From Xestospongia muta (Eukaryota > Porifera > Demospongiae > Haplosclerida > Petrosiidae): a stretch of DNA of 64,000 nt. Below are positions 35,607 through 48,019 of the stretch, piece by piece. Made by a program: the position numbers and the translations under genes. Position 1 is the stretch's first letter, and each line of letters starts with the position of its first letter. The DNA lies in assembly GCA_963693285.1 (NCBI GenBank), contig OY848918.1, forward strand, positions 906,001 to 970,000, in the 5' to 3' direction. The notes below the pieces were generated by a model, which was not told where the DNA came from, made no database searches, and saw only the letters and a list, made by a program, of their open reading frames with translations.

Positions 35607-37055
35607 ATGGCGAAGCTGAACTTTCTGTTTTTCTGTTCTCTTCTTGTCTTCCTCTGTAATGGACAAAGGTGTACTAGTCCAGTATACACTAACTCTGGAG
35701 TAACTATTACAGGACCTTGTCCACTATCTCAAGTTATAGCTCCTGTTGGTAGTACTGTACTGTTTGATTGTTCTTTCAGTTACGCTGTGAATTATTTTAC
35801 ACTCTGGAATATCACTAATATTGTACCAATTGTCGGCGTCAATTCTCCAATTAATAGCAACATCACTATCACAATAAATAGTATTAGTAGTGGTAATGGA
35901 TATACTACACTTACTCTTCCAGTAACTAAACAAGATTCAGTGGATGTTCAATGTGGACTGTGTAATGGAATAGACTGTTATTTAACTCCATTACAAGTTA
36001 CTATTATATCATTACCAGTACAACTGATATCATTTGGTAAGTAAGTACTATAATATATTTCCTTTAATATAGTCACATACTGTAGGTCCTCCTCACTTAC
36101 TAACTCATCAGTTACTGGACAATGCAGTGATATTAAGATGGTCTCCTCCATTATTGAACTATATACAGTTCCAGTACAATATAACAGTAGTTAACTCTGA
36201 TAATATATCAGTAATGTTGACTACAGTAACTAACTCAACTAACATAATTCTACATAAAGATAATATATCATATATTGAATGTAGTCAATTACAATGGAGT
36301 GTATCCGCTGGTACACAATATGGTTATAGTGAACTAGCTATTGCTGAAGATAACTTTATGATAATATCAGGTAATGTTAACATTATAATATAGAGTCAAC
36401 ATGTAAGCTACATATCTTCAACACAGCTCCAGATATCTCTAATGAAATGATTATTTTTAGTTCATCTGAAGTTAAATTTAGTGTTAGTTACACTGACTAT
36501 TAATGCTAACTATTAGTTCAATTATGTATATTATTTTAGGTAACAGTGCTATCTTGTGAAGATCCATTAAATTATACATATTATCTCATACAAGAGGATT
36601 GTTGTGGCAATCAACTCACTAACACTCCCATATTAACTCCTAACATTGATATTGTAACAAATAATACAGTCTATGATATGAGTGTTAATATACAGTCAGT
36701 TATTGATAATACTACATGGTATATAGCTATTGATGTGATCAACTCTGTTGGAAGAGATAGCACAAAATTTATTAACTTGACTGAATTCTTAAGTATGTAA
36801 TAATATACTTAATTAATGGTTTTTTTTAGTAATCTCTATTATATCAGATATTTCTTCTGGATATATTCAACCAACATATATCATATAATTATATGACATT
36901 ATATTATAATTTCATGTATAATTATCTTTTTTTCTTTAGAGGTGTCAGATTTTATTATTGAAGTTGTTGTTATCATCATAATAATAATAATACCAATAGT
37001 AGCTATAGTAGTAAAGTTCTTGCTTTTTTTTGCTTTTTACACTATATCTTTATGA
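35607..37055 (+). CDS. Type I Ig/FN3 receptor, tail-less, lysine in hydrophobic segment
   Basis: Exon 1 (35607 to about 36038) encodes signal peptide MAKLNFLFFCSLLVFLCNGQ and an Ig domain (LFDC, LWNIT, VQC). The FN3 exon follows (about 36074-36371), then the split second FN3 (about 36427-36480 and 36541-36797). The final exon (36942-37055) joins in phase directly from the second FN3, without the stalk exon, whose relic near 36846 would bring a stop. The last exon is VSDFIIEVVV, a run of isoleucines, then PIVAIVVKFLLFFAFYTISL and stop. There is thus no cytoplasmic tail, and a lysine sits in a hydrophobic stretch. A donor at GTAAAG (about 37012) could extend it, but I found no exon beyond. The middle of the Ig domain differs clearly from the other type I copies. 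Confidence 0.78.
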
Positions 37056-37379
37056 GTAGGATGCGATATTGAGGTAAGTATTCATATAATTATAATATTA
37101 TATGAAAGAATTTTTAACATTAAGATCGTGTACTAGTATATGGTAGCTTAAACTCTGGTACTATAAGTAGATATTACAATGTGTATTATCACTTAATGTA
37201 TTAGAGATACATTCATGATGTTAGACTTTATGATAGACTATATATATGTACATTAATGATGATGTCTAATTTTCTATAATAGGTTCCTAATTCAAGTCTA
37301 TTAATAGTACTTGATGTTGTTAGCAGTCTTACTACACACATTCACAGTAGCTTAAACTTTATATAAGTATATATATAAT

Positions 37380-38165
37380 TATTGCAAACATAATTCGATC
37401 CAAAAAATAAGAATAATATTGTTTTGATTACATGCTACATGAACATTCAATGTCATTATACATTAGTAATCAAACTAGTGTTACATTTACTTTTAGTATA
37501 TATAATCATATAACAATGTATTAGTTAAATCAATCAAATTTTAAGTATCAATGGATCAATGTTTCTTACATTATTACTGAAGATAATAGAGAGAGTTCAT
37601 ACACTGTTAATGTTGAGGGAATAACAGACTATCTGTTATAAGTTGACTTGTATCATTCACCAACAATGATCTATTATATACTGTTAAAACTAATTGCTTG
37701 TTGTAACCAATTATTCATGATTATACTCTTGAGGATATGTGACTGAGACCAACAAAAGGTTCTTATTGTGTAATTTTGGTCTAACATAACCTCTATAAGG
37801 CAAATGATGATAGGGAACAAAGCAAAGTTGTGACAAGTATGCACTCCCTCGTAACAATACATAATAAATCAACATTTTATTATATCAGGTATGTATATAA
37901 CATGCACTGTTTTATTATATGTAAACATCACATGATGTTATATGTGAAGGAGTTAACACTTGCCATAGCATTCATAGTGTTGGCTTGTGTCTTTTCATAA
38001 TTTTACTCATTGCAGTTATGCAGTGTTACTATCACAGTATCTATAAATTCCAAGTACTAATATATAATTAATTAATAAATCAATTACCAATTAATGATAA
38101 TTGTTTCATCAGATGAGACCCATTGCCTGGACAGGAAATATTATAATATTCAAAACTAAAAAAAT
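37380..38165 (-). repeat. Inverted copy of repeats R2 and R3
   Basis: The interval 37380-37660 is the reverse complement of R2 (7053-7494), and 37690-38165 of R3 (8845-9310). The R3 to R2 order is the same as at 8845-9750 once orientation is allowed for. It lies between the end of the type I receptor at 37055 and the collapsed type II gene at 38345. 37056-37379 holds nothing that I can annotate. Confidence 0.7.
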
Positions 38166-38344
38166 AATAGAAGCAAATTATTAATAGCGAATAACAGAAC
38201 ATGATAAAACTATTACAATTATAAGTAAACAAACAACTTACTGGTAGAAGTTAATGTAATCACAAAACTAGTTGGTGAAGGAGTTGTTGTAGGTGTTGCT
38301 ATCATGAGAATAACAGTGCAGTGATGTTAATATGATGAGGTAAA

Positions 38345-39149
38345 AAATCAATTCTGTATCAACTTATATGTAAAACTTGGTAATATATCAATTATTATTA
38401 TATCTCTTGATGTAGGAGATGACGTCACTGTTATAACTATATCAGTAAACAATGAACACAATGTGTTTAATATTAACTTACTTGTAGTAGATATATCAGT
38501 TATTACAATATCTCTTAATATTATAGCTGGTAATATTGATGTTAGTGGTATATCATTCTCCACATCATATACATAGACTGTATAATTACCAGCTGGGAGA
38601 TTATCAATACAACCTTGTACAGTAACATCACTTGGACTGTTTTTAACAAATTTTTTGTAAACCCACATCAATATATCATAATAATATGACATCTATAACA
38701 TTAGCTCACATTGTATTCTTAATACAGCAATGTCACTATATAGTATCTGTGAATTAATAGCTCTACATGATATATTAGTATTGTTGTTGTCTTCTAGTGC
38801 TTTAGCTGATAACACTCTTCTCACTTTACCATCACTGAGAAACTCTTGTTAATTTCCAACAAATCCTCTTGTTACAATATTTGTATCAGCTGCTAATTCA
38901 TAATTAACTCTAAAGTTAATAGTATCAGCAACAGCTTCACATGTAAAATTAACTGTTGAATTGAGAGTAGTGTTGACTGACTGAGGATGAACTGTAATTT
39001 CTGTAAAATATGACATCTATTATGTTGATGATCATTTTTATTACTGTTTTATCTGTCAATATGATATACTTACTAACTAGTTCTGCACAGACAAGATCAG
39101 ATACAGCAGACATCATTATAACTGTCAGTACAAATTGTTGAGTGGCCAT
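38345..39149 (-). pseudogene. Type II receptor collapsed to signal peptide, Ig and terminal FN3 exon
   Basis: ATG at 39149 begins MATQQFVLTVIMMSAV, a signal peptide. The Ig exon (about 38705-39000) carries FTCEAVADTINFRV and SAKALEDNNNTNISC. Past the intron that normally precedes the first FN3 exon, the sequence jumps into the last FN3 exon (KKFVKNSPSDVTVQGCID, YDVENDIPLTS). All middle FN3 exons are lost through a deletion with a short AC-AAA-type microhomology. A repeat of the final segment (RDIIIIDILPS) follows. The TM exon is not evident. It may still make a small secreted Ig protein. Confidence 0.7.
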
Positions 39150-39639
39150 TGTTTCCTCTACCCAAGGGATGCTGTGGCGTGCCGTCAGTAAATGTGTACT
39201 ATCTATTCTACGAAAGCTGATGCAAGCGTATATTTATGAAGCACCGTTTGTGACGGCATTAGAGCTACGCATGCGCATTTAGACCTAACTACCCATGCTT
39301 AGGTTTAGGTATGCAATATTGATTTTCTTTGTAAAATCTAAAATAAGTGAAGATAAATTTTGAATATGCCACTCATGATGCCGTACAGCATAGATACTAT
39401 AGAGTAAACGAAACTTTACGTTATCTATGCATACAGTGACATTGGGCATAAAAGGGTTAAATATTCATATCCAAGAAGAATGTTAAAGTAAAATCCATTC
39501 AGTTATGTGAATAAGAATATTGCAAGATGTATTAATATTATATATTATTTTAGTCAGTAGATTATAAACGTTTACGAATAGCAGTGTTAGACTAGAAAGA
39601 AGATAAAGAACATAAACACAGTTATTACCATATATTATA

Positions 39640-42441
39640 CCTCATTAGTAAGAGATGATGTTACATCACGATCTTCAGCAGTTTGACTAACAGCAACATC
39701 ACTAACTCCTGAACCTGTTGATGGTTTTGGGTCCTCATAAGCATATCCCTCATCCATTGACTCATATTCCTTAATATATGATAAATATATTTATTTAACA
39801 TTATATATTTCTTACAGATTGTTCAGAAGTAGGAACAGTTGTATCATTTCCAGAAGAATATACACTGGTTATTTAAATATATCATAACCAAATACATACA
39901 ATATATTATATCATATACTGACCTCTGTTGACGACTTATGGGACTTTCAGTGACAACCACCCTATATATAATAAGATAATAATTTAATAACCAGTGGTAA
40001 TAAAACAGTCTTTGTCATAGACTAGCCAGACCCCATGTTTCCATGCACCATACGAGATAGTAGGGGTTTGACCACCCAGACTAATATATTCTTACATTTC
40101 ATTTGAGTCAATAATATCTTTAGAATTTGCTTCACTAAGGAAGAAATCAGAGTATCATATTTAATGTTAATAGATACCTTAACATTTTACCACTGCCATC
40201 TTTCAAGATGTCTTTTGGACCATTTACTATTCTGAAACAAAAAAGTAGTCAATAAGAACTTTAATAAAAATGTACTGACTCAGTTTCCGCTGGTAGGTCA
40301 TTTTGTTTACCTGATAATTTAGGAGACTAATGTCATTGTATAAGTTTATTAATTTTATTTACCTTTGGTTTTATATTTTCTAATCCTATTGGTGAAATAT
40401 TGAAAAATTTGAGAGCGAAGTTTAGATGAAATTACAGCAGTTATCAAAATCATAACAAAAATCACTACACCAATAATTATACCTATAATTAGTTTCCATG
40501 GAGTATTGCTATAATTTTCAGAGTTAACTGTGTGTTTAAATAAAAAAAATATTAGATATTTACTTTTCATGTTTTTTGTAACTCACATGTTGGGAACATA
40601 CTAGATGTTGTCATATTGACTGTTTCTTTCCTTTTAAAAGCCCAGTGTTCTCCATTGATGTCATCTTTTACATAAATATCAACAACACTAGTACTTCCTT
40701 CTACTGAAAACTTCCAACATTGTCTTTCTGATATAGTTTTATTTCTCTTTAAAGTCACTCCTTTTGTTATGTCATCTAATGTCACTCCAAATATCTCCAC
40801 ATAACAACCTTCAGTAGTAGCATAATTAACAAAATAACACTGCATACAAAACAGATCCCCAATATCAACTGTAATGTTTGAAACATCAAATGTACCTAAA
40901 TAGAATTATCTAAGTTATCAGGTTAAATATAAACTTACTGATACTAACTGACTCAAGAGAAACACTGCCAGCTTCATTAATTAAGACAATACTCACATTA
41001 CAAGTGTCTTTTCTATTTAACAATATACCAGTCTTTTCTCCTATAATAGAAATACCCTTGGGATCATTTAAAATAGCTATGTTTGGGAAAATATCTCTCT
41101 CGTGATATTCGTAATTTATAGTAATATTAGCTGTTGTTGCTCTCTCTCCAGGACAATGATTATTAGCACACTAATAATACTGAAAGTATACATTATATAA
41201 TGAGGTACTAACCTTGTAAGTTACATTCAACACAGCTATCACTTCTGTTACTCTTGTTATTTTAGATTGTAATATACTACAATTATTGGGTACTAAAATA
41301 ACTAGTAAGTAACCAATTAACATAAAAAGACATACCTTGTGGATAATACACTATTGTCTTTGATTTATTACTAGATATGATACCACTATGTGCAGTAATA
41401 CTCACATTTATAGGTAAACATGAATTATTTGATACTGAATTATTAAGGACAATGCTATTAGTATTAGCAACTTTTGTGAGCATCATATTTCCAATTTCTA
41501 CAGTATAGTCGACAACAATTCCATTAGGAGATTAGATGGAGGACTCCAAGATAAAGTCTTGTCTTTGTTCAATGAAATGTTCTTCACAGGATATAGATCA
41601 CCTAATGTTATCATATAATTATATTAATTTTGAACTCTATCTTAACAATATATGATATAATAACAGTATATGTGACACTAAAAAAATTTGGCTTTTTTCG
41701 AATTTAAATTTCAAAGTGGCTGTTGACATTGGCTCTAATATAAGAATCCACTAAGGCAAGTTTTGACAAGTACTATATTAAATATAATAATAAATGATGA
41801 TTAGGACACTGGTTTGTTGAGGAATAGGGACTGCTGACTGGCTAGATGTAGGAGACTGATCATAGTACAAGTCATATTTGTCTATTTTTTAAATGTTTAT
41901 CTCAAATATATCTTATAAGTTAAGTCTACAGTTAAGAGTTTAAGCTACTATGTAGTTAATATTGATCAGTGTCAGTGTTCACTTTATAACTCTTATTGCC
42001 TTTATTCTGTAAGACCTTAGAATTTTGTTATATGGTAATATGATAAACATTAATATCTTACTTTGTACTAAAATCACAGCTTTATCTGATGTTTTCTCTT
42101 GGTAGTTTGTTTCCATATATAGCCTTACACCAAACAGTAATTTCTTCAGTTATAGTAAGATGACAATGTCTTTTAAAATTAGATGACGTAGTACAAGATT
42201 CTGATATATCAGATGAGGCACTTCCTAAAGACTGCTTCAATACATCCAATTCCACACAATCATTTCCCTTCATTTTACAAAACACAGACAAATTTGTGTT
42301 GTAAGTAACATTACTTGAGACTGGGAACATTGTGATAACTGTATCATAAGTCAGATATAATAGACTAACATATTATTAGTTCACTTACTACAACTACTAG
42401 ACACTTGAACAATATAAAGCAAAAGTAATGAGTTCTTCATT
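39640..42441 (-). pseudogene. Divergent Ig/FN3 receptor (type III) with long multi-exon tail, one frameshift
   Basis: The signal exon (42390-42441) is MKNSLLLLYIVQVSSSC. The Ig exon (about 42075-42335) has SVFCKMKGNDC and ITVWCKAIYG. FN3 exons run from about 41605 to 40590 (SLNKDKTLSWSPPSN, SITAHSGIISSNK, CPGERATTANITINYEY, CMQCYFVNYATTEGCYVEI). The TM exon (about 40362-40535) reads WKLIIGIIIGVVIFVMILI. At least five small tail exons follow, the last (about 39641-39775) with YESMDEGYAYEDP and a stop or GTATAA at 39641. A one-base deletion near 41530 shifts the FN3 frame (SPPSN to PNGIVVDYTVEIG). This is either inactivation or a sequencing error. It is head to head with the receptor at 43246. 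Confidence 0.7.
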
Positions 42442-42504
42442 TCCTGGACAAGGACAAGTTAGGAGGGCGTGTCAAACCACTCACCCTTAAACGAGCATGC
42501 GCAG

Positions 42505-43097
42505 TATAAAAGGGGGCTGGGCTGCCCACAAAATGGCACACACAAAACTTTTCAATATCAAAAAAATGGGAGCTTTGTTTCTTTTCCTGTTTACATCATA
42601 ATATACACTTCCTATAGCTGTTGCAATAGCTGCTTAATTAATATCATACGTATGTTCAGTGCAGATATTCCCGTTTTTTTGGTACGTGTAAGTTTCTGGA
42701 GTGAAATGGCGAACAGTAGAAAATGTGTAAGACTTTCTCTTGTGATCGACTTTGACAGTCTAGAGGGGAAGGTGTTCAAGAGAAGGTTGGACCATGTTAG
42801 AAAAGTTCTAACTCCTGCTGGGCAATCTGATTTAGACAACTATGGTCTTGTGTCAGCCATCTTTGATTCTGTCATGTATAATTCAGTACAGCAATAAAAG
42901 TTATTATCTAATATTATCAACTGTGTAATTGACATAACACGTGTTTGTACCTAGAGCTAACTATTATAGATGTTTTGCGTGGGTTGTTCATGTTGGTATG
43001 GCTACTATCTAGAACGATTTCTAGGTTTGAATATTGCCGCCATCTCACTCTTTGGTAGGTGTCATATTCTTCTGGGCAGCCCACCCCCCTTGTATAG
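42505..43097. mobile_element. TIR-bounded element of about 590 bp in a divergent promoter
   Basis: The left end 42505-42535 (TATAAAAGGGGGCTGGGCTGCCCA) is matched inverted at 43061-43097 (TATACAAGGGGGGTGGGCTGCCCA). The similarity continues inward over about ten more bases. TATA occurs at both outer edges and could be the target duplication or the terminal bases. The element lies between the starts of two divergent receptors (42441 minus and 43246 plus). It carries the 63-codon frame listed next. Confidence 0.55.
42705..42899 (+). CDS. Small unrecognised ORF inside the TIR-bounded element
   Basis: ATG at 42705 gives 63 residues (MANSRKCVRLSLVIDFDSLE, then FKRRLDHVRKVLTPAGQ and LDNYGLVSAIFDS). 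The stop overlaps an AATAAA signal at about 42894. The composition is that of a real folded protein and unlike the AT-rich noise around it. I do not recognise the family. It could be a host exon captured by the element, or the 3' end of its own gene. Confidence 0.45.
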
Positions 43098-43245
43098 CGG
43101 GCAGGAATGCGCGGAGAGTGGCATTATAAACGACACATGCTCGTATAAGAAGTAATTAACTTGAAATGTAAAAAAATGAAATTCCGTTTACATCCGTAAA
43201 CTATAATTGATTACTCCTCTGCAAACATCTCTTCAAAGCAATGTT

Positions 43246-43374
43246 ATGGACTTAATTGCTTTTATCAGCTTGTGTACGTTGTTAGGAGAACTTGCAGGAG
43301 GGAGCCCAAGTAAGATAAGGTTTAGATACTTTGATTTTTAAAAGATTGTCGATGTTTATAATGCAGTACATGAC

Positions 43375-43424
<50 letters not shown>

Positions 43425-45857
43425 CAAATAGTTTTATTGAATGGTATTATTATTAATGAACTGAGCTAAAAATCTAAAATTAAAATAAATTTAAATATTT
43501 GTTGTAAAGTCTTTCTCCTCAAATACATATGCATATTTGCTTTCATTTCAATGCTGAATTATCTAGTAGGTTCAGTCAGCGATAATGTTGACTCTGTATT
43601 GTCATAAGCAGTATATAGAATATTGTTTTTGTTATATTTTTATTCATTAGTTTTTATTGAAGAGCCTGTCACAGTCAATGCTAGTCTCAACTCTACAGCA
43701 AGTTTTACATGTAAATGTCATTATTGTGTTGGACAATTTTGGGAAGTAAATGGACTATCTGCTAACTTTGATGTAAATCAAAAGAAAGGAGTTGATCCAG
43801 GAGGGCCCTATTATTTATCAAATGGAGACAAACTATATAATGTCTCAATGCCAGCTTCAATTCAGTTAAATAACTCTACTATACAATGTGTCATATATAA
43901 TGGATCTTCATTTAAAGATAGTAAAGTGGTCTATCTGAATGTGCAAGGTAATAAGATTGTAATCGTAAATCTACTAGAGATTTAATATATCTTTGTAGTA
44001 ATAATAAGTATACCAAAATGTTATTGTTTTGAGAGCATTAGAGTGATTGCTTTCTCAGCAACTTTCAATTTATTTTTACAAATCTAATAATATCATTACA
44101 AAACTATATTAATTTATACAGGGTTATTGTCAACAGTACTTAATCTCCAAATCACTCAAGTAAACAAATCAACATTTCAGCTCTCGTTTTCATCACCACC
44201 CACTTTGAGTGGAGTACCAATATTATATTACATTATACACATAATATTGGAAGATATTATCATAGAGATCATTAACACAACATCTACAACAAACCTACTA
44301 TCGTTTACTAATCCTTGTGTTAAATATAGTGTAGTTATTACAGCTTGGAATATAGTAGGTATGGGAAAGGAGACAAACATAACTGACATAATACTCTATC
44401 AAAGTAAGCTATGAATCAGTAAAGCTATTGACATATTAACTTTCTATAGCTCCACAGACAACACCTCCAGTATTAACTGCACAATACAATGGAGATAGTC
44501 TTCTTGTTGACATTCAGTTTCAGGTAGATATACTCTCTAAAACAACAACTATAGTTTATGATTTACAGGTTAACACTTCATGTCCTGGAATATTGGCACA
44601 AACAGTCAGTGTTATCCTGAACTGTGAAGACAGACCTGATGAGGTATATCTTGGTCCTTGCCCACTAATCGGTGTGGTTTCATATAATGTTATCCATTCC
44701 ATGAATTGTTCTATCATAACAATTGGTAACAATGGTCCAGCTGTAGTAACAGTGAACTTGACACTATTTATTCTTAATGAATGTCATTATCATGTAGAGT
44801 TGATACTAAATACTGTTAATATTAGTGGAATCAGTCCAGTATCAAGTTTATTTAACTTTAGTAAGTATATACTATTAATTCATAACACACCTTACATATC
44901 ATAATAGGTACCTATCATGTGAACGAAGCTAAAATAACTTCATTTACTAATGACTCAGTTTGTATTCAGTGTATATTAAAACCAGGCTCTCTATCCAGTG
45001 CCTGCTATATCATATTTCAACATACTACCTCTACGCAACTTCCTTTATACAGACAGATATCTAGAGTATCTGATGAGACAACTCTCCACAACTGTATCAT
45101 CAGTGATGTACCTGATGGTACATATAATATATCAGTAATAGACAGTCCAAGTTATGATAATAAAAGATATAATAGGATAGTAGTGATGTTAACAACATCA
45201 CTCACAATATATCACTTTGATCAACAGTTGGCTAGTAGTAATACATTACTATATTCAACAACTACAACAACAACAGGTATGTAGTATACTTCAAATACTT
45301 ACCAACTAGATGAAATTCCATTTAATTATAAGTTATTTCACTTCATAGCTTCAGTCATCATTACATCAATGTCATCATTACAATTGACTACTACTAGTAT
45401 TCTTGCTGTCTCCAATAATGGTGACCTGTCTACTATAAGAGATAATAGTATACCAGTATTACTGATAACAGTTATATGTACTACTGGATGTCTGGTTACA
45501 ATACTATTACTGGCTATTGTATCCTTGACAGTATGTTTGAGGAGAGCTAAAAGGAAAGCTCACATTTATAAGATGGGTAAATATGATAATTATTATAGTT
45601 ATTTTTATAGCAATTAACATATATTAATTATAGCTCATGATGAAATAAGGAGACACCAAAGAAATACAGACATCATTTTAGAATGTACAAGTTCTACTAA
45701 TCCAATATATAGTACAGTCATACCACAAAGTCCTAATAATGACATAATGGATGATAGGAATGGACTGAATATGGAACAATGTCCTGCTTATGAGACTACT
45801 AAAGTTACACAACCAACACCACTACCACCAAGGACTTATCCACCTTCTTCATTGTGA
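43246..45857 (+). CDS. Divergent Ig/FN3 receptor (type III), intact, proline-rich tail
   Basis: Exons: 43246-43309 (signal peptide MDLIAFISLCTLLGELAGG), about 43652-43948 (Ig: FTCKCHYC, W, IQCVIYNG), about 44122-44402 (FN3: FQLSFSSPPTLSGVPILYY), 44452-44525 and about 44571-44860 (FN3), about 44910-45277 (terminal FN3 with SVCIQCIL and CYIIFQHTT, then Thr run), about 45349-45577 (stalk and TM: LLITVICTTGCLVTILLLA), 45633-45857 (tail). ATG at 43246 was preferred because the one at 43241 meets a stop after three codons. The tail has NPIYSTVIP, EQCPAYETTK and PTPLPPRTYPP, the last a candidate SH3 ligand. CPAY also occurs in the type I tail. It is expected to be a surface receptor with tyrosine-based signalling. 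It is more distant in sequence from types I and II than these are within themselves. Confidence 0.85.
43376..43424. repeat. (AT)n microsatellite in the first intron
   Basis: About 48 bases of alternating AT lie in intron 1 of the receptor at 43246-45857. Confidence 0.95.
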
Positions 45858-46559
45858 CTTTATATACTTTATAATATGTGTGACTATTTTGTTAATTATT
45901 ATATCACAATAACAAATACTACCCAATTAAAATTAGAAAGTCAGTCAAAGCTGTGAAGATTACTCTTTTTTTGATTTCAGTGATATATAAAGATAAAAGT
46001 AATTTTAATATAACATTAATTGTTAATAACTTACTTCCAATTCACCTCTACCTATGTTCTGAATATCTCTAGTAGTATAATCATTTCAGTGTTAGGTTCT
46101 TACTGATTCAGTACAATCAGATTCCCTTCAATAGGTTTATGATAGCTTATCGATGTTACAATCAATTTACATTGTCTGATCTCTGTTATCTATACTTCAC
46201 AGCTGGAAGTAGATTTATTGTTCTGTTAATAATTGTTCATTTGGTTTGTTGGATGTCCATCCATTGTTTGTAGTTCATTCCACTCCATTTTTTCTTCTAA
46301 AGAAGGAAGACTGTTCAAAGTTATATTAAATACTGTCTCTAAAGTCACAGCAGAAAATACTACAATTTAATAGATTTAATACTATAACTGCACTTTTGAA
46401 ATGCTTGTATCATATTACTATAATAGCAAAAATGAAGACAATGGCTATTACTCCGCCCACTACACTACTACAGTACATAAAATGGCATCAACAATAAACT
46501 ACTAACATTTAAAAATGAAACATTATCTCCTTTTTCTCTTAATATAACTTATACTGGAA

Positions 46560-47830
46560 TAGTTTGTGGAGCTAAAAAAAGTAATCAAAATTAATGATAG
46601 GAAACTACTCCAAATATACATTCCATATATGGTAATAGTACCAGCTCAATTAATACCAGAGACATATACAGTAGTTTCATTACATGGATCATCATTACTA
46701 GATGTCAGGATGTACTCAGTAGTATTAACTGTGTCTAGAATTGTTGGTTTAGTTTTTGTTTTTTATTTTTAGTTAGTATTAGTAATATTCGGTCTTTGAA
46801 CATTATTTTTTGTTATTTTTAGTTTGTTTAGCTCCTAGTTATTGTTAGTTAGATAGAATTAGTTTTTTCCAGCACTAATTGTTATTGTATGTGATTTTAG
46901 ATACAATACTAAGCAATATTATTAGGCACATGATATCGATAGCAGTGCCTATGTAGGGATGGCCTTGATGTCTATTGAAATTTATTGTCAAATAGCACAG
47001 AACATATCACCCACAATGCATCAAAATATCTCGATACTTGTCAAGCTCCCTCTCTAGGATAATGTCCATGTTGTGACTGATATAAAAGCTAAAGCAATGT
47101 TTCTAATCAGTAAGTATCACAGAAGAAGTTGATGAAAATGCTGAATTGTTCATGTTTCTTCTTTTTATGTACAGTATAACTCAATCAATAAAAAAAAAAA
47201 TTTGCCACCATTTTTGCAGATGCAGAACAATTTGAAACAAACAATTTGTTTTAATTAGTTATAGTTATTTAACTTTAATATAATTAGACTAAAGTAATAG
47301 GATTTTAGTTTTAGTTATAGTTAACTGAAACAACAGTACTGTATCTGTGTCTAGAAGTATTCCTTCATCATCACTGATGTTATATCCAGTGATAGGTACA
47401 TTATCCAATGTATATGGTGCAGACCATTTCAGTAAGACACTAGATCCATTGAGAACTGTAACAGTTACTGTATATAGTTTATGAATTAATAGAGTTACAT
47501 GATATTTTAGTATTATTGGTATTTTGTAATACATTTGCTAATAACTTTCTCTTTCTAATATAACTGAGAGTAAATTGTACTTGTTGAGTAAATCCTCTGT
47601 TAACAACATCTACATACTACATACTGAATTATTATTATTGTAAAGCTGGTTTCAATTTCAATAGTAAAAGCTTCATGAGTGTTAGGGTAATAACTATATA
47701 GTTTTTATCTAAACTGGAGCAGTATATATCATTATCACATTAAATATCAAGTGCAAACATTATTGAGTGTATGCACAGACAACAGTGAGGATATATCAGT
47801 AGCTACATAACTGTTGACATTCATTAGATC
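46560..47830 (-). pseudogene. Type II receptor relic (Ig and FN3 exons) split by an insertion, copy A
   Basis: The minus strand shows a degraded Ig exon (about 47550-47700; remnants such as HEAFTIEIETSF and SYIRKRKLL, with stops) and the first FN3 exon (LLKWSAPYTLDNVPITGYN at about 47355-47470, continuing at 46622-46740). A 600-base insertion cuts the FN3 exon. The same state is present at 57300-58510, so the gene died before the block was duplicated. It was divergent from the plus gene at 48020. Confidence 0.75.
46741..47340. mobile_element. Insertion of about 600 bp with a 19-bp target duplication, copy A
   Basis: It interrupts an FN3 exon. GTATTAACTGTGTCTAGAA precedes it (46722-46740), and the same sequence less three bases follows (47341-47355). 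In copy B the flanks are complete (57406-57424 and 58013-58031, one mismatch). The ends are T- and A-rich, with short inverted similarity (TTTAGTT...). A duplication this long suggests target-primed insertion, as for a SINE or LINE, rather than a DNA transposon. No coding sequence is seen. Confidence 0.7.
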
Positions 47831-48019
47831 AATCTACACGAAGATGTGTTACAAAAATATGTCAAACAAAACAGGAACTTGGTATATAGACTATAACTCC
47901 ACCTACATCTAGTTATATAAATGCATAGTGAAGCTGTGAATTAGGAATATATCTAGTCTATACTAAGAGATTGATTTTTGACTTTAGTTGTCATCAACTC
48001 ATTGCCTATTTAGTTAAAG

